A DNA stretch of 64,000 bases, from the NCBI GenBank assembly GCA_020635955.1, contig JACJYW010000007.1, positions 248,001 to 312,000 on the forward strand, read 5' to 3'. This document shows positions 25,595-33,161 of this stretch, piece by piece. The position numbers were made by a program, and so were the translations under genes. A model generated the notes under the pieces. That model saw nothing but the letters and a program-made list of their open reading frames with translations, did no database searches and was not told where the DNA came from. How positions within the stretch are numbered: the first letter of the stretch is position 1; each line of letters begins with the position of its first letter. This DNA is from Crocinitomicaceae bacterium (lineage in GTDB: Bacteria > Bacteroidota > Bacteroidia > Flavobacteriales_D > Crocinitomicaceae).

Positions 25595-26875
25595 TTATCT
25601 GATCATATCAAATCCTGTGTACTTCACCAGGACCTCTGGAACTTTAATGCCCTCAGCCGTTTGATTATTCTCCAAAATCGCAGCCATTATTCGAGGTAAT
25701 GCCAGAGCACTCCCGTTCAAAGTATGTGCAAGATTTTTACGATTTTCTGCATCCTTAAAACGTAATTTCAAGCGATTAGCCTGAAAGGTCTCAAAATTTG
25801 AAACAGAACTTACTTCTAACCATTTTTCCTGAGCTGCTGAAAACACCTCAAAATCATAGGTCAAAGCAGAAGTAAAACCAAGATCACCACCACAAAGTCT
25901 TAAAATTCGGTAAGGAAGACCAAGATTCTCCACTAAACTTTTCACATAAGATACCATCTCATCTAGAGCAGCATAAGAATTATCAGGATGTTCAACGCGA
26001 ACAATCTCCACTTTGTCAAACTGATGCAATCTATTTAAGCCTCTAACATCTTTTCCATAAGATCCAGCCTCTCTTCTAAAGCATGGTGTATATCCAGTTA
26101 CTTTTATTGGCAGATCCTCTTCATTGACAATAACATCACGATACATGTTCGTTAATGGAACTTCAGCTGTTGGGATCAGGTATAGATCGTCTATTTGACA
26201 ATGATACATTTGCCCTTCTTTGTCTGGTAGCTGTCCTGTACCATAACCTGAAGCTTCATTTACAACAAATGGCGGAATAAATTCAGTGTAACCTGCATCT
26301 CTTGCCTGATCTAAGAAATAGTTAATCAGAGCACGTTGAAGCCTTGCTCCCTGACCTATAAAGAACGGGAAACCAGCACCGGTAACTTTCACTCCCATTT
26401 CAAAATCGATCAAATTGTATTTTTTTGCAAGATCCCAATGAGATTCAGCATGCTGTCCTAGATTAGGTATAACCCCTCCTTTATCAACTTCTTCATTATC
26501 CTGATCAGATTTCCCAGATGGAACCAGAGGATCAGGTACATTTGGTATTTCGTATAAGAGTTGCTGTAAGCTATCTGCTAGTTGATTTACTGTTTCCTTC
26601 AACTCCTTTTCACTCTCTTTAAGCTCTTGAGTCTTTGCCTTAGCAGCATTAGCCTCTGATTGCTTACCTTGTGCAAAAAGTTGTCCAATCTCTTTTGCTA
26701 TTTTATTTGATTCTGCAGCAATCGCTTCCAATTCACCCTTGGCCGACCTCCATTTAGTATCCATGTCCAAAATGGATTCAATTTTTGCTGTTGCATCTAA
26801 ATTTCTGACTTTTAAAGCCTCAATGATCTGGTCTTTTTCTTCTCTGATGCGGTGAATTTCTAGCATAACGTTCAA
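25595..26875 (-). CDS. serS: seryl-tRNA synthetase
   Basis: This 426-residue class II synthetase charges tRNA-Ser. The N-terminal long coiled-coil arm (residues about 30-100) is rich in Lys, Glu and Ala. The catalytic domain has motif 2 in CFRREAGSYGKDVRGLNRLHQFDK and motif 3 near NGSALALPRIMAAILENNQ, read here in two parts. The terminal EGIKVPEVLVKYTGFD is also typical. The length is standard. A promoter with TATCTTTA lies upstream, and the rpmA terminator separates it from the ribosomal protein genes. Confidence 0.97.
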   Translation of the reverse strand: MNVMLEIHRIREEKDQIIEALKVRNLDATAKIESILDMDTKWRSAKGELEAIAAESNKIAKEIGQLFAQGKQSEANAAKAKTQELKESEKELKETVNQLADSLQQLLYEIPNVPDPLVPSGKSDQDNEEVDKGGVIPNLGQHAESHWDLAKKYNLIDFEMGVKVTGAGFPFFIGQGARLQRALINYFLDQARDAGYTEFIPPFVVNEASGYGTGQLPDKEGQMYHCQIDDLYLIPTAEVPLTNMYRDVIVNEEDLPIKVTGYTPCFRREAGSYGKDVRGLNRLHQFDKVEIVRVEHPDNSYAALDEMVSYVKSLVENLGLPYRILRLCGGDLGFTSALTYDFEVFSAAQEKWLEVSSVSNFETFQANRLKLRFKDAENRKNLAHTLNGSALALPRIMAAILENNQTAEGIKVPEVLVKYTGFDMIR

Positions 26876-26970
26876 TTATTTTGAAGGAGTAAAGATAATA
26901 TATACTTGCCCTCAAAAGGGTTTATTCGGATGATTTTTTGGTGTTTTAAAATCTCAATTGATATAAAACA

Positions 26971-27002
26971 AAAAAGCCTGACACAATCGCGTCAGGCTTT
27001 TT
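26971..27002 (-). terminator. intrinsic terminator after rpmA
   Basis: AAAAAGCCTGAC pairs perfectly with GTCAGGCTTTTT around the loop ACAATCGC. On the minus strand it lies about 20 bases after the rpmA stop and ends in a T run. It should end the rplU-rpmA transcript before serS. Confidence 0.88.
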
Positions 27003-27021
27003 CAAAATAATTTCTATCTAA

Positions 27022-27516
27022 TTAGCTCAATGCCGCGATCAACTCATCTTTTTTCATTGATGAGAAACCAGAGATACCTTTATCTTTTGCCATCTCTTTA
27101 AGTTGTGCAACTGTCATTGAACTTAAATCTCCTGAAGCCTCTGCTTTTGGAGCAGCTTCTTTAGTTTCTGCTTTTGCTTCAGCTTTTGCTTCTTTAGCAG
27201 GAGCTTCAACTTTAGCAGCAGCCTTTTTAGGAGCAGCTTTTGCTTTTTCAACAACTTCTTCAGTAAAAGGAATAATAGAAACAAATGATCTATTGTTCTT
27301 TTTCTTTCTGAATTCTACTACACCATCTGTTAAAGCATACAATGTATGATCTTTACCTATCCCAACATTATCACCAGGGTGGTGTTGTGTTCCTCTTTGA
27401 CGAACAATAATGTTACCAGCGATAGCTGCCTGACCACCAAAGATCTTAACTCCTAATCGTTTCGATTCTGATTCCCTACCGTTCTTCGAACTTCCGACTC
27501 CTTTCTTATGTGCCAT
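27022..27516 (-). CDS. rpmA: 50S ribosomal protein L27 with C-terminal Rho-N/SAP-like extension
   Basis: Residues 1-88 form a normal L27, starting MAHKKGVGSSKNGRESESKR with no N-terminal extension to be cleaved, and including QRGTQHHPGDNVGIGKDH. The protein is 164 residues, about twice the usual 85. Residues 90-128 are an Ala-Lys-Glu-rich linker. Residues 130-164 (LSSMTVAQLKEMAKDKGISG and a second helix KKDELIAALS) form a helix-turn-helix-like unit resembling the Rho N-terminal or SAP nucleic-acid-binding domain. The reading frame is continuous and ends just before a perfect terminator, so the tail is not a frame error. It follows rplU by 34 bases as usual. Confidence 0.93.
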   Translation of the reverse strand: MAHKKGVGSSKNGRESESKRLGVKIFGGQAAIAGNIIVRQRGTQHHPGDNVGIGKDHTLYALTDGVVEFRKKKNNRSFVSIIPFTEEVVEKAKAAPKKAAAKVEAPAKEAKAEAKAETKEAAPKAEASGDLSSMTVAQLKEMAKDKGISGFSSMKKDELIAALS

Positions 27517-27550
27517 AGTCTTATATGTTTAAGCTAATTCGTTTGCAGAA

Positions 27551-27862
27551 TTAAGCTTTGATACTATCAATTTTAATTTCAGTTAGGTATTGTCTGTGTC
27601 CGTTTTTCTTCTTATACCCTTTTCTTCTTTTCTTCTTGAAAACGATCACTTTATCGCCTTTTAAGTGTCTTACCACCGAAGCCTGGACTTTTGCTCCTTT
27701 AATAGCTGGGGCGCCAACGTTCACTTTTCCGTCACTGTCAGTCAAAAGAACTGTATCAAAATCAACTTTTGAACCTTCTTCAGCTTCCAATCTGTGAACG
27801 AAAATCTGCTGGTCTTTCTCAACTTTAAATTGTTGGCCTGCTATTTCTACAATTGCGTACAT
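27551..27862 (-). CDS. rplU: 50S ribosomal protein L21
   Basis: This 103-residue protein starts MYAIVEIAGQQFKVEKDQ and ends with the basic KKKRRKGYKKKNGHRQYL and TEIKIDSI, both diagnostic of bacterial L21. The length is the family standard. Unlike L27 it carries no extension here. It is the first gene of the rplU-rpmA pair, and a -7 element (27892-27899) lies 29 bases upstream. Confidence 0.97.
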   Translation of the reverse strand: MYAIVEIAGQQFKVEKDQQIFVHRLEAEEGSKVDFDTVLLTDSDGKVNVGAPAIKGAKVQASVVRHLKGDKVIVFKKKRRKGYKKKNGHRQYLTEIKIDSIKA

Positions 27863-27891
27863 AACAAATTTTCATTTTTAATTTGGGAGGG

Positions 27892-27899
27892 CAAAGATA
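27892..27899 (-). promoter_or_regulatory. putative -7 element of rplU-rpmA
   Basis: The minus strand reads TATCTTTG, an exact TAnnTTTG match, 29 bases before rplU. The -33 region is T-rich without a clear TTG. Confidence 0.5.
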
Positions 27900-27918
27900 C
27901 GGTTTAATTTTAAAAAAA

Positions 27919-28854
27919 CTATTTCTTTCCTACTTTATTTTCAGCCCTTTGTTTCAATTTTTCTGGAGACTGATTCATTAACAAGACTCCTAAGATGATC
28001 AAGACCATCCAGATCAGATTGATCACAGGAAAGTTCTCACCATCCAAAACCCCTATGAATATAGCAACTACAGGAAGCATATATGCAATGGCAGACGAGA
28101 AAATATGATTTGAAATACTGATCAATTTATTAAATAACATCACGGCAATTGCGGTTCCTAAAATCGATAAAATGGATAAATATCCAAATCCGCTTAAACC
28201 ATTTGGAGCTTCAAAAATGGGTAGATATGCCTTCGTTGCGAACACAGCAATTATAGACAACGGCAAATTCAATAGAAACGAAAGTGAAGTGATGGATAAA
28301 GGAGGTATATGCTGAAGTTTGAATTTGATGGTTGTTAAACTGATAGCATAACCAAGGGTTGCCGGAAAAATGAAAAACGCATATCGAATATCTTTAGTGG
28401 AATCAATATCAAAATGACTACTTAAAACGAGATATAATCCAGTACTACCAAGTGCCAATCCAATTAATTGATAAATAGAAGGCTTTGATCGATAGAAGAA
28501 CACACCAATAACAACTACAAAGAAAGAAGTGGTAGAATTCAGCAATCCCGCTAAAGAACTGTCGATATTCGTCTCGGCTAGTGTAAACATCATAGCCGGT
28601 AAGAGATTGCCAAAAAATCCCGTTACAAATAATAGAGGAATAGATTTTCGCGTAAGCATTTTTCTGGCACGTAATGCCAATGGTAACAGCACCAGGCCGG
28701 CTAAGGTAATCCTCAATGCGCCCACCTGGAACGGACCAAAGACCATCACTTCATCTTCGGCGGGATACATAGCTCTTTTCATTAGAATAAAAGAACTTCC
28801 CCATGTCAATGACAAGAAAATAAATAGGATCCAAACTAGTGACTTGTTATTCAT
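27919..28854 (-). CDS. EamA/DMT family transporter
   Basis: This 311-residue protein has ten hydrophobic segments arranged as two EamA halves. The first half begins with FLSLTWGSSFILMKRAM and includes GALRITLAGLVLLPLAL; the second has a matching pattern around residues 155-290. Drug/metabolite transporters of this type export amino acids or other small molecules, but the substrate cannot be predicted. The C-terminus is basic (NQSPEKLKQRAENKVGKK). It is the gene upstream of rplU on the same strand but is separated from it by the predicted promoter. Confidence 0.88.
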   Translation of the reverse strand: MNNKSLVWILFIFLSLTWGSSFILMKRAMYPAEDEVMVFGPFQVGALRITLAGLVLLPLALRARKMLTRKSIPLLFVTGFFGNLLPAMMFTLAETNIDSSLAGLLNSTTSFFVVVIGVFFYRSKPSIYQLIGLALGSTGLYLVLSSHFDIDSTKDIRYAFFIFPATLGYAISLTTIKFKLQHIPPLSITSLSFLLNLPLSIIAVFATKAYLPIFEAPNGLSGFGYLSILSILGTAIAVMLFNKLISISNHIFSSAIAYMLPVVAIFIGVLDGENFPVINLIWMVLIILGVLLMNQSPEKLKQRAENKVGKK

Positions 28855-28970
28855 TCGGCGAAAGTAATATGAGATAACGCAACTTTCTTAATTGTTGATA
28901 AAAAGAATCCAAGCATCCGTAGAAGAAGACAATATATTTATACTTTTAACTTTCCAAAATTTTACTCATT

Positions 28971-29585
28971 ATGCACATAGCAGTCGCTGGAAATATCGGT
29001 TCTGGAAAAACAACGTTGACCAAATTATTGGCTAAACACTATGGGTGGAATACCCATTTTGAAGATGTTGAGCAAAACCCATATTTAAATGACTTCTATG
29101 AAGACATGCAACGTTGGTCTTTCAATTTACAGATCTATTATTTGAATAGCAGATTCACTCAAATTCAAGAGATCAAAGAAAGTACGGAGAATGTCATTCA
29201 AGACAGAACAATTTATGAAGATGCTTACATCTTTGCGCCGAACTTGCATTCAATGGGTTTAATGACAACACGTGATTTTGAAAATTATTTCTCCCTTTTT
29301 AATCTGCTTGAACATTTTATTTCAGCTCCTGATGTATTGATCTATTTAAAAGCTTCAGTGCCTACTTTGGTTAACCAGATTCAAAAGAGAGGAAGAGAAT
29401 ATGAAGAATCAATTCGTTTGGACTATTTGAAAAGACTGAATGAAAGATACGAAGCCTGGATCTCTACATACGACAAAGGAAAATTGATCGTTATTGATGT
29501 AGACGACAACAATTTCCATGAAAATGATGAGGATCTTGGAAAGATCATTAATGCGATTGACGCCGAAATTCACGGATTGTTCTAA
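28971..29585 (+). CDS. deoxynucleoside kinase (dNK/dGK family)
   Basis: This 204-residue protein phosphorylates deoxynucleosides for salvage. It has the P-loop GNIGSGKTTL at residues 7-16, the substrate-site VIQDRTIYEDAYIFAPNL (the DR-S/T motif and Glu) and the LID region IQKRGREYEESIRLDYLKRL. The length matches bacterial dGK/dAK enzymes. The base specificity is not readable. It opens a plus-strand run and is followed eight bases later by a small secreted protein. Confidence 0.92.
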   Translation: MHIAVAGNIGSGKTTLTKLLAKHYGWNTHFEDVEQNPYLNDFYEDMQRWSFNLQIYYLNSRFTQIQEIKESTENVIQDRTIYEDAYIFAPNLHSMGLMTTRDFENYFSLFNLLEHFISAPDVLIYLKASVPTLVNQIQKRGREYEESIRLDYLKRLNERYEAWISTYDKGKLIVIDVDDNNFHENDEDLGKIINAIDAEIHGLF

Positions 29586-29593
29586 TTAATATC

Positions 29594-30118
29594 ATGAAAT
29601 TTGGGATATTCATCCTACTCTGTTCACTAACAGTATCTTATTCGAATGCTGCCAAATCACTAAACCAGAGATTTGAAGCTTGCCTTGAATTACATAATAA
29701 AATCCTCAATGATGCGCAAAACTTAACCAGCAATCTCTATTCAATTCAAAAGCGAATAGATCCATCTGAGGAAACTCCATATGAAATGCTCGCCAAGGAT
29801 GTTTCTAAGGTAAAAAAGGGAATTCAAAAACTAAATCGGAAGACTGAGAAGATGCTTGACCACTACGAATACTATGTTGATGAACTGGAATTTGAAGTTG
29901 AGGATGTATTTGAATCGTTAAATCGCGGATCCACCTTTTTAGCTAAAGGAACAAAAAAAATTGATGATGCTGCTTTTGAAAATTATCATGAAAATCTGAA
30001 ACTTGCACATGATCATTATTTAAGTTTATTAGAACATTTGGGGCTTTATCAAGAAAGAATGGTTAAGTTGAAAGGGATTTTGCATAAAATGATAAATAAA
30101 CATCAGTTTACTTTTTAA
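29594..30118 (+). CDS. secreted helical protein of unknown function
   Basis: This 174-residue protein has a signal peptide of about 19 residues (ending SNAA) and a mature part that is almost entirely charged helix, probably a coiled-coil bundle (KVKKGIQKLNRKTEKMLDHY; ELEFEVEDVFESLNRGS). I do not recognise a family. It lies between a deoxynucleoside kinase and engB with gaps of eight and nine bases, so it is probably cotranscribed. A periplasmic location is predicted. Confidence 0.65.
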   Translation: MKFGIFILLCSLTVSYSNAAKSLNQRFEACLELHNKILNDAQNLTSNLYSIQKRIDPSEETPYEMLAKDVSKVKKGIQKLNRKTEKMLDHYEYYVDELEFEVEDVFESLNRGSTFLAKGTKKIDDAAFENYHENLKLAHDHYLSLLEHLGLYQERMVKLKGILHKMINKHQFTF

Positions 30119-30127
30119 TACAAACGA

Positions 30128-30724
30128 ATGGTCATACACACAGCCAATTTTGTCATTAGCAATACAGACGTTAAGAAATGTCCTCCTCCAAACAGACCGG
30201 AGTATGCATTCATTGGCAGATCGAATGTTGGCAAATCCTCTTTGATCAATATGATCACCAATCACAAGAATCTAGCTAAAACTTCAGGCCGACCCGGGAA
30301 AACACAATTGATAAACCACTTTCTTATTAATGAAAACTGGTTTTTAGTTGATCTTCCGGGTTACGGATATGCGAAAATCCCAAAATCTCAACGCGAGAAG
30401 TTTGAGAAGTTCATCTCAGAATATATACTTACGCGTCAAAATTTGATGAATGTATTCGTACTGATAGATTCCAGACACGCCCCTCAACAAATTGATCTGG
30501 AATTCATGGAATGGCTAGGTGAAAATGGGGTTCCTTTCTCTTTGGTATTTACCAAGCTGGATAAGCTAAGACCCCTAGAAAAGAAAAAGTTTTTACCTGC
30601 TTATGAAAAGGAAATGCTAAAAATATGGGAAGTAATGCCACCTGTTTTTGTCACTTCCTCAACATCAGGAGAAGGAAAAGATGAACTATTGGGATATATA
30701 GAAGAAATTAATTCATCATTTTAA
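30128..30724 (+). CDS. engB: ribosome biogenesis GTPase EngB/YihA
   Basis: This 198-residue GTPase is needed for late assembly of the large ribosomal subunit. All G motifs are present: G1 GRSNVGKSSLIN (about residues 29-40), G2 in TSGRPGKTQLINHF, G3 VDLPGYGYAKIPKSQRE, G4 TKLDKL and a G5-like TSSTSGEGKDEL. The length is normal. A 36-base gap precedes the MarR-like gene. Confidence 0.96.
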   Translation: MVIHTANFVISNTDVKKCPPPNRPEYAFIGRSNVGKSSLINMITNHKNLAKTSGRPGKTQLINHFLINENWFLVDLPGYGYAKIPKSQREKFEKFISEYILTRQNLMNVFVLIDSRHAPQQIDLEFMEWLGENGVPFSLVFTKLDKLRPLEKKKFLPAYEKEMLKIWEVMPPVFVTSSTSGEGKDELLGYIEEINSSF

Positions 30725-30759
30725 ATATATCCTGTAAAACATAATTTGTAGATTTAGGT

Positions 30760-31239
30760 ATGGATTATACCGATATCCTCATTCCTATTCGCAAAATTGT
30801 TCGTTCAATTAATCTTGATTCCAAAAAGATCCAGAAGGAGTGTGGATTGAGCATTCCTCAAATTCTTGCACTTACATTCTTAAGTAGAGCAGAAAATTAC
30901 AAGTGCACACAATTGGAGCTGAGAAAATTCTTAGAACTTAATTCAAGTACCGTTACCGGAATAGTTGCGCGCCTTGAAAAAAAGGGGTACTTGGCTAAAC
31001 TTCCTTCTCAAGGTGATAAGCGAGCTACTCAACTTAGTTTAACTTCAAGCGGTGCTGAGATCCTAAAAAAAGCTCCTCCCTTATTGCAGGAACAATTGGT
31101 TTTGAAATTATCTCAGTTGACAGCTGATAAAATCAAAATTATTCAGAATGGCCTGGAATTATTGGTGGAGGCTCTTGGTGCAGAAGACCTGGATGCCGGA
31201 CCAATTCTAACCATTCCGGAGCCAGAAAACTTCGATTAA
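30760..31239 (+). CDS. MarR family transcriptional regulator
   Basis: This 159-residue protein has the winged-helix pattern of MarR: CTQLELRKFLELNSSTVTGIVARLEKKGYL (recognition helix around residues 58-80, here given as one element) and the wing RATQLSLTSSGAEIL. It would act as a dimer, usually responding to small ligands or redox. Its targets are unknown. It is followed by a gene-free 128 bases with a strong promoter for the small-gene cluster, which it might control, but no palindrome was identified to support that. Confidence 0.85.
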   Translation: MDYTDILIPIRKIVRSINLDSKKIQKECGLSIPQILALTFLSRAENYKCTQLELRKFLELNSSTVTGIVARLEKKGYLAKLPSQGDKRATQLSLTSSGAEILKKAPPLLQEQLVLKLSQLTADKIKIIQNGLELLVEALGAEDLDAGPILTIPEPENFD

Positions 31240-31297
31240 CACCCCTGTTCTTTAGAACTTAATTTATGTTAAATCAAGTAGTTATTTACTGATTTAC

Positions 31298-31328
31298 TTG
31301 ACTTTATGCGTTTAAACACATATATTTG
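31298..31328 (+). promoter_or_regulatory. strong Bacteroidota-type promoter of the small-gene cluster
   Basis: TTG at 31298-31300 and TATATTTG at 31321-31328 are separated by exactly 20 bases, matching the Bacteroidota -33/-7 consensus. The first gene starts at 31368. The same arrangement (TTG, 20 bases, TATATTTG) appears at 44704-44734. Confidence 0.7.
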
Positions 31329-31367
31329 TGTTGTACAGAACATATTTATTTACTAAAACAAGAACAT

Positions 31368-31634
31368 ATGATTTTAAGAATTAGAAACATCCCGAAAGAC
31401 ACTACCAAACCGCAATTAAGAGCATTATTCAGACCCTATGGCAGAATAAGTGCAATCATCAAAAGAGGCAACACAGCCTTTATTCATATGACATCAAGAA
31501 GAAGAGCTCAAGCAGCCTTGGATGATCTTAATGAAACAACCTGGAATGGAAATCACATTTCCGTTTCTTCTGCGGATAGCAATACTGAATTATCTATTTG
31601 CCGTACCGAACACGGCATCATGCGCATGTTCTGA
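31368..31634 (+). CDS. small RRM RNA-binding protein
   Basis: This 88-residue protein is almost only an RNA recognition motif. RNP2-like LRIRNIP is at residues 3-9 and RNP1-like RGNTAFIHM at 33-41, followed by the helix RRRAQAALDDLN and strand GNHISVSSA. It resembles bacterial single-RRM proteins, which can act in cold or stress responses. RNP2 lacks the usual aromatic residue (Arg at the second position) and RNP1 keeps only one, so RNA contact may be altered. An upstream TTG start at 31326 overlaps the -7 element and was rejected. It is the first gene of a four-gene cluster. Confidence 0.8.
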   Translation: MILRIRNIPKDTTKPQLRALFRPYGRISAIIKRGNTAFIHMTSRRRAQAALDDLNETTWNGNHISVSSADSNTELSICRTEHGIMRMF

Positions 31635-31686
31635 TCACTATAAAGTCATTTTAGAAAAATCAGAATAATCATTAAAACTAAAACGC

Positions 31687-32457
31687 ATGAAATTGAATTT
31701 AAAAAACATAATTGGACACAAAGTATTTAACAACAATAAAGAGATTGGAACCGTTACGGACATTCTATTTGATGATAAAAAATGGGTTTGTAGATATTTT
31801 GAAATATCACCCATAAATTCATCACCTGAAGAAAGAATATTACTTCCAATTCCACTTGTAATTAGCATTAATTGGACACAAGACAAAATAGAATATCTGC
31901 TTAGAGAGATCAAACTCATCAAAGCTCCAAGAATTAAGGAAAAGGAAATTATCAGTAGAAAATTTGAGCTAGATCTTGCCAATCATTTTAAAACCAGAAA
32001 ATATTGGGAAACAAGATATATCGACTCCATGCCTAACCCTACTCGCTGGGCACCTGAAAGAGTTATTTTCATTGATCAGGAATACCATAACAGAATTCCA
32101 AGAAAATCAATAAAAGCAGATGATGATCATTCGTCAGTTCGCAGACTTAGTCAAATAACCCAATTTGACGCATATGCAAATAATGGAGAGATAGGCAAAC
32201 TGAACGATCTCATTATTGACTACAAAGACTGGAAAATCATTTCTGCCGTTATTCGCATATACACGCTACAAGACATCAAGAAAGACGTTCTTGTGGCTAC
32301 GCAATTGATATCTGAGATCAGCTATCCCGATAAAGGTGTGATCCTTGATCTGAAAAGAGATGAAATTATTCGATCTCCGGAATTCAGTGAATCAACACCA
32401 ATTAATAAGAGGATGGTGATCAAGCATTTCGATTTTAATGGTAAACCTAAATCTTAA
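31687..32457 (+). CDS. double PRC-barrel domain protein
   Basis: This 256-residue soluble protein has two PRC-barrel units. The first (residues 1-85) has NKEIGTVTDILFDDKKWVCR and RILLPIPLVISINW; the second (about 128-235) repeats GEIGKLNDLIIDYKDWKIIS. The connecting part with RKYWE matches the family's YYG-x-PxYW-type linker. PRC barrels bind partner proteins or RNA processing machinery, and such doubled proteins are often found among stress-related genes. No catalytic residues are recognised. It lies 52 bases after the RRM gene. Confidence 0.8.
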   Translation: MKLNLKNIIGHKVFNNNKEIGTVTDILFDDKKWVCRYFEISPINSSPEERILLPIPLVISINWTQDKIEYLLREIKLIKAPRIKEKEIISRKFELDLANHFKTRKYWETRYIDSMPNPTRWAPERVIFIDQEYHNRIPRKSIKADDDHSSVRRLSQITQFDAYANNGEIGKLNDLIIDYKDWKIISAVIRIYTLQDIKKDVLVATQLISEISYPDKGVILDLKRDEIIRSPEFSESTPINKRMVIKHFDFNGKPKS

Positions 32458-32461
32458 GATC

Positions 32462-32737
32462 ATGAAGGCCATAGAAATCAAAAAGAAAGAGCTTAAGAAA
32501 ATTAAGTTCCCTAGCAAGGATGTGCTGGATTCTCCAAAAAAAAGAAGATTCAGATCGTTAAAATTAAGATCTGCTATGCAGGATAAAAGCCCCAATAATA
32601 GATACCAACTTATTGTAAAAAGTAAAGAAAGAGGATTATTCGCCATTACCAGTAGAATTCTTGTAGCAGAAAACAACTATACCATACTGCATGGTGGACA
32701 TGTAATTCCCACCAAATCAATTATTAAGATCAAATAA
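32462..32737 (+). CDS. small basic protein of unknown function
   Basis: This 91-residue protein is very Lys/Arg-rich in its first half (MKAIEIKKKELKKIKFPSKD, then KKRRFRSLKLRS) and beta-strand-like in the second (RYQLIVKSKERGLFAI; HGGHVIPTKSIIKIK). It could bind nucleic acid, but no family is recognised. A longer frame from 32438 overlaps the PRC-barrel gene, and the ATG at 32462 follows its stop by four bases. It is probably cotranscribed with its neighbours. Confidence 0.65.
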   Translation: MKAIEIKKKELKKIKFPSKDVLDSPKKRRFRSLKLRSAMQDKSPNNRYQLIVKSKERGLFAITSRILVAENNYTILHGGHVIPTKSIIKIK

Positions 32738-32752
32738 TCAAAAACAGATCGT

Positions 32753-33109
32753 ATGAAAAAAGAAATGACAAAACAACTGATCAATTCATTACAGAAAAAA
32801 GGTGTTCAAATGATCAGACAACATGCAAGTGGCTCTGAATCACCAAAAGCTTATGCCTTTAGAGGAGGAAGAAAGACGTATACTCCAGATATTGTAGCCG
32901 AGTTTGAAAACAGGCATGACTTCTTCGCAGTAGAGGATAAATTTAGAAAAAAAGACATTCCAGACATGGTGGCAAAATGGATCTTATTCGGTGTTACAGC
33001 AAGAAATAAAGGAGGCAGATTCTATCTGGTTGTAAACGAAGATGAATCAGATAAATTCAGGGAGATCGTCACTGAAAAAGCACTATCAGCAGAAATAATC
33101 ACGTTATAA
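32753..33109 (+). CDS. small PD-(D/E)XK-like nuclease-fold protein
   Basis: This 118-residue protein has a possible restriction-nuclease core: Asp46 in YTPDIVAEFE followed by Glu61-x-Lys63 in FFAVEDKFR, then a helix with DMVAKWILFG and a strand RFYLVVNEDES. This order (PD, about 14 residues, ExK) is the PD-(D/E)XK signature and resembles small Holliday-junction resolvase-like nucleases. The N-terminus is basic with a Gln-Lys-rich helix. Assignment is by motif only; it may be catalytically inactive or a different fold. It lies 15 bases after the basic protein gene. Confidence 0.55.
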   Translation: MKKEMTKQLINSLQKKGVQMIRQHASGSESPKAYAFRGGRKTYTPDIVAEFENRHDFFAVEDKFRKKDIPDMVAKWILFGVTARNKGGRFYLVVNEDESDKFREIVTEKALSAEIITL

Positions 33110-33161
33110 TAGAATACACTTTTCTTTAGAATGGCTACTTTAGATCTACTAATCTATAGCC

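Noticed and set aside
31240..31367. A riboswitch or structured leader before the RRM gene
   Set aside because: Only a promoter could be supported; no stable stem was found by eye.
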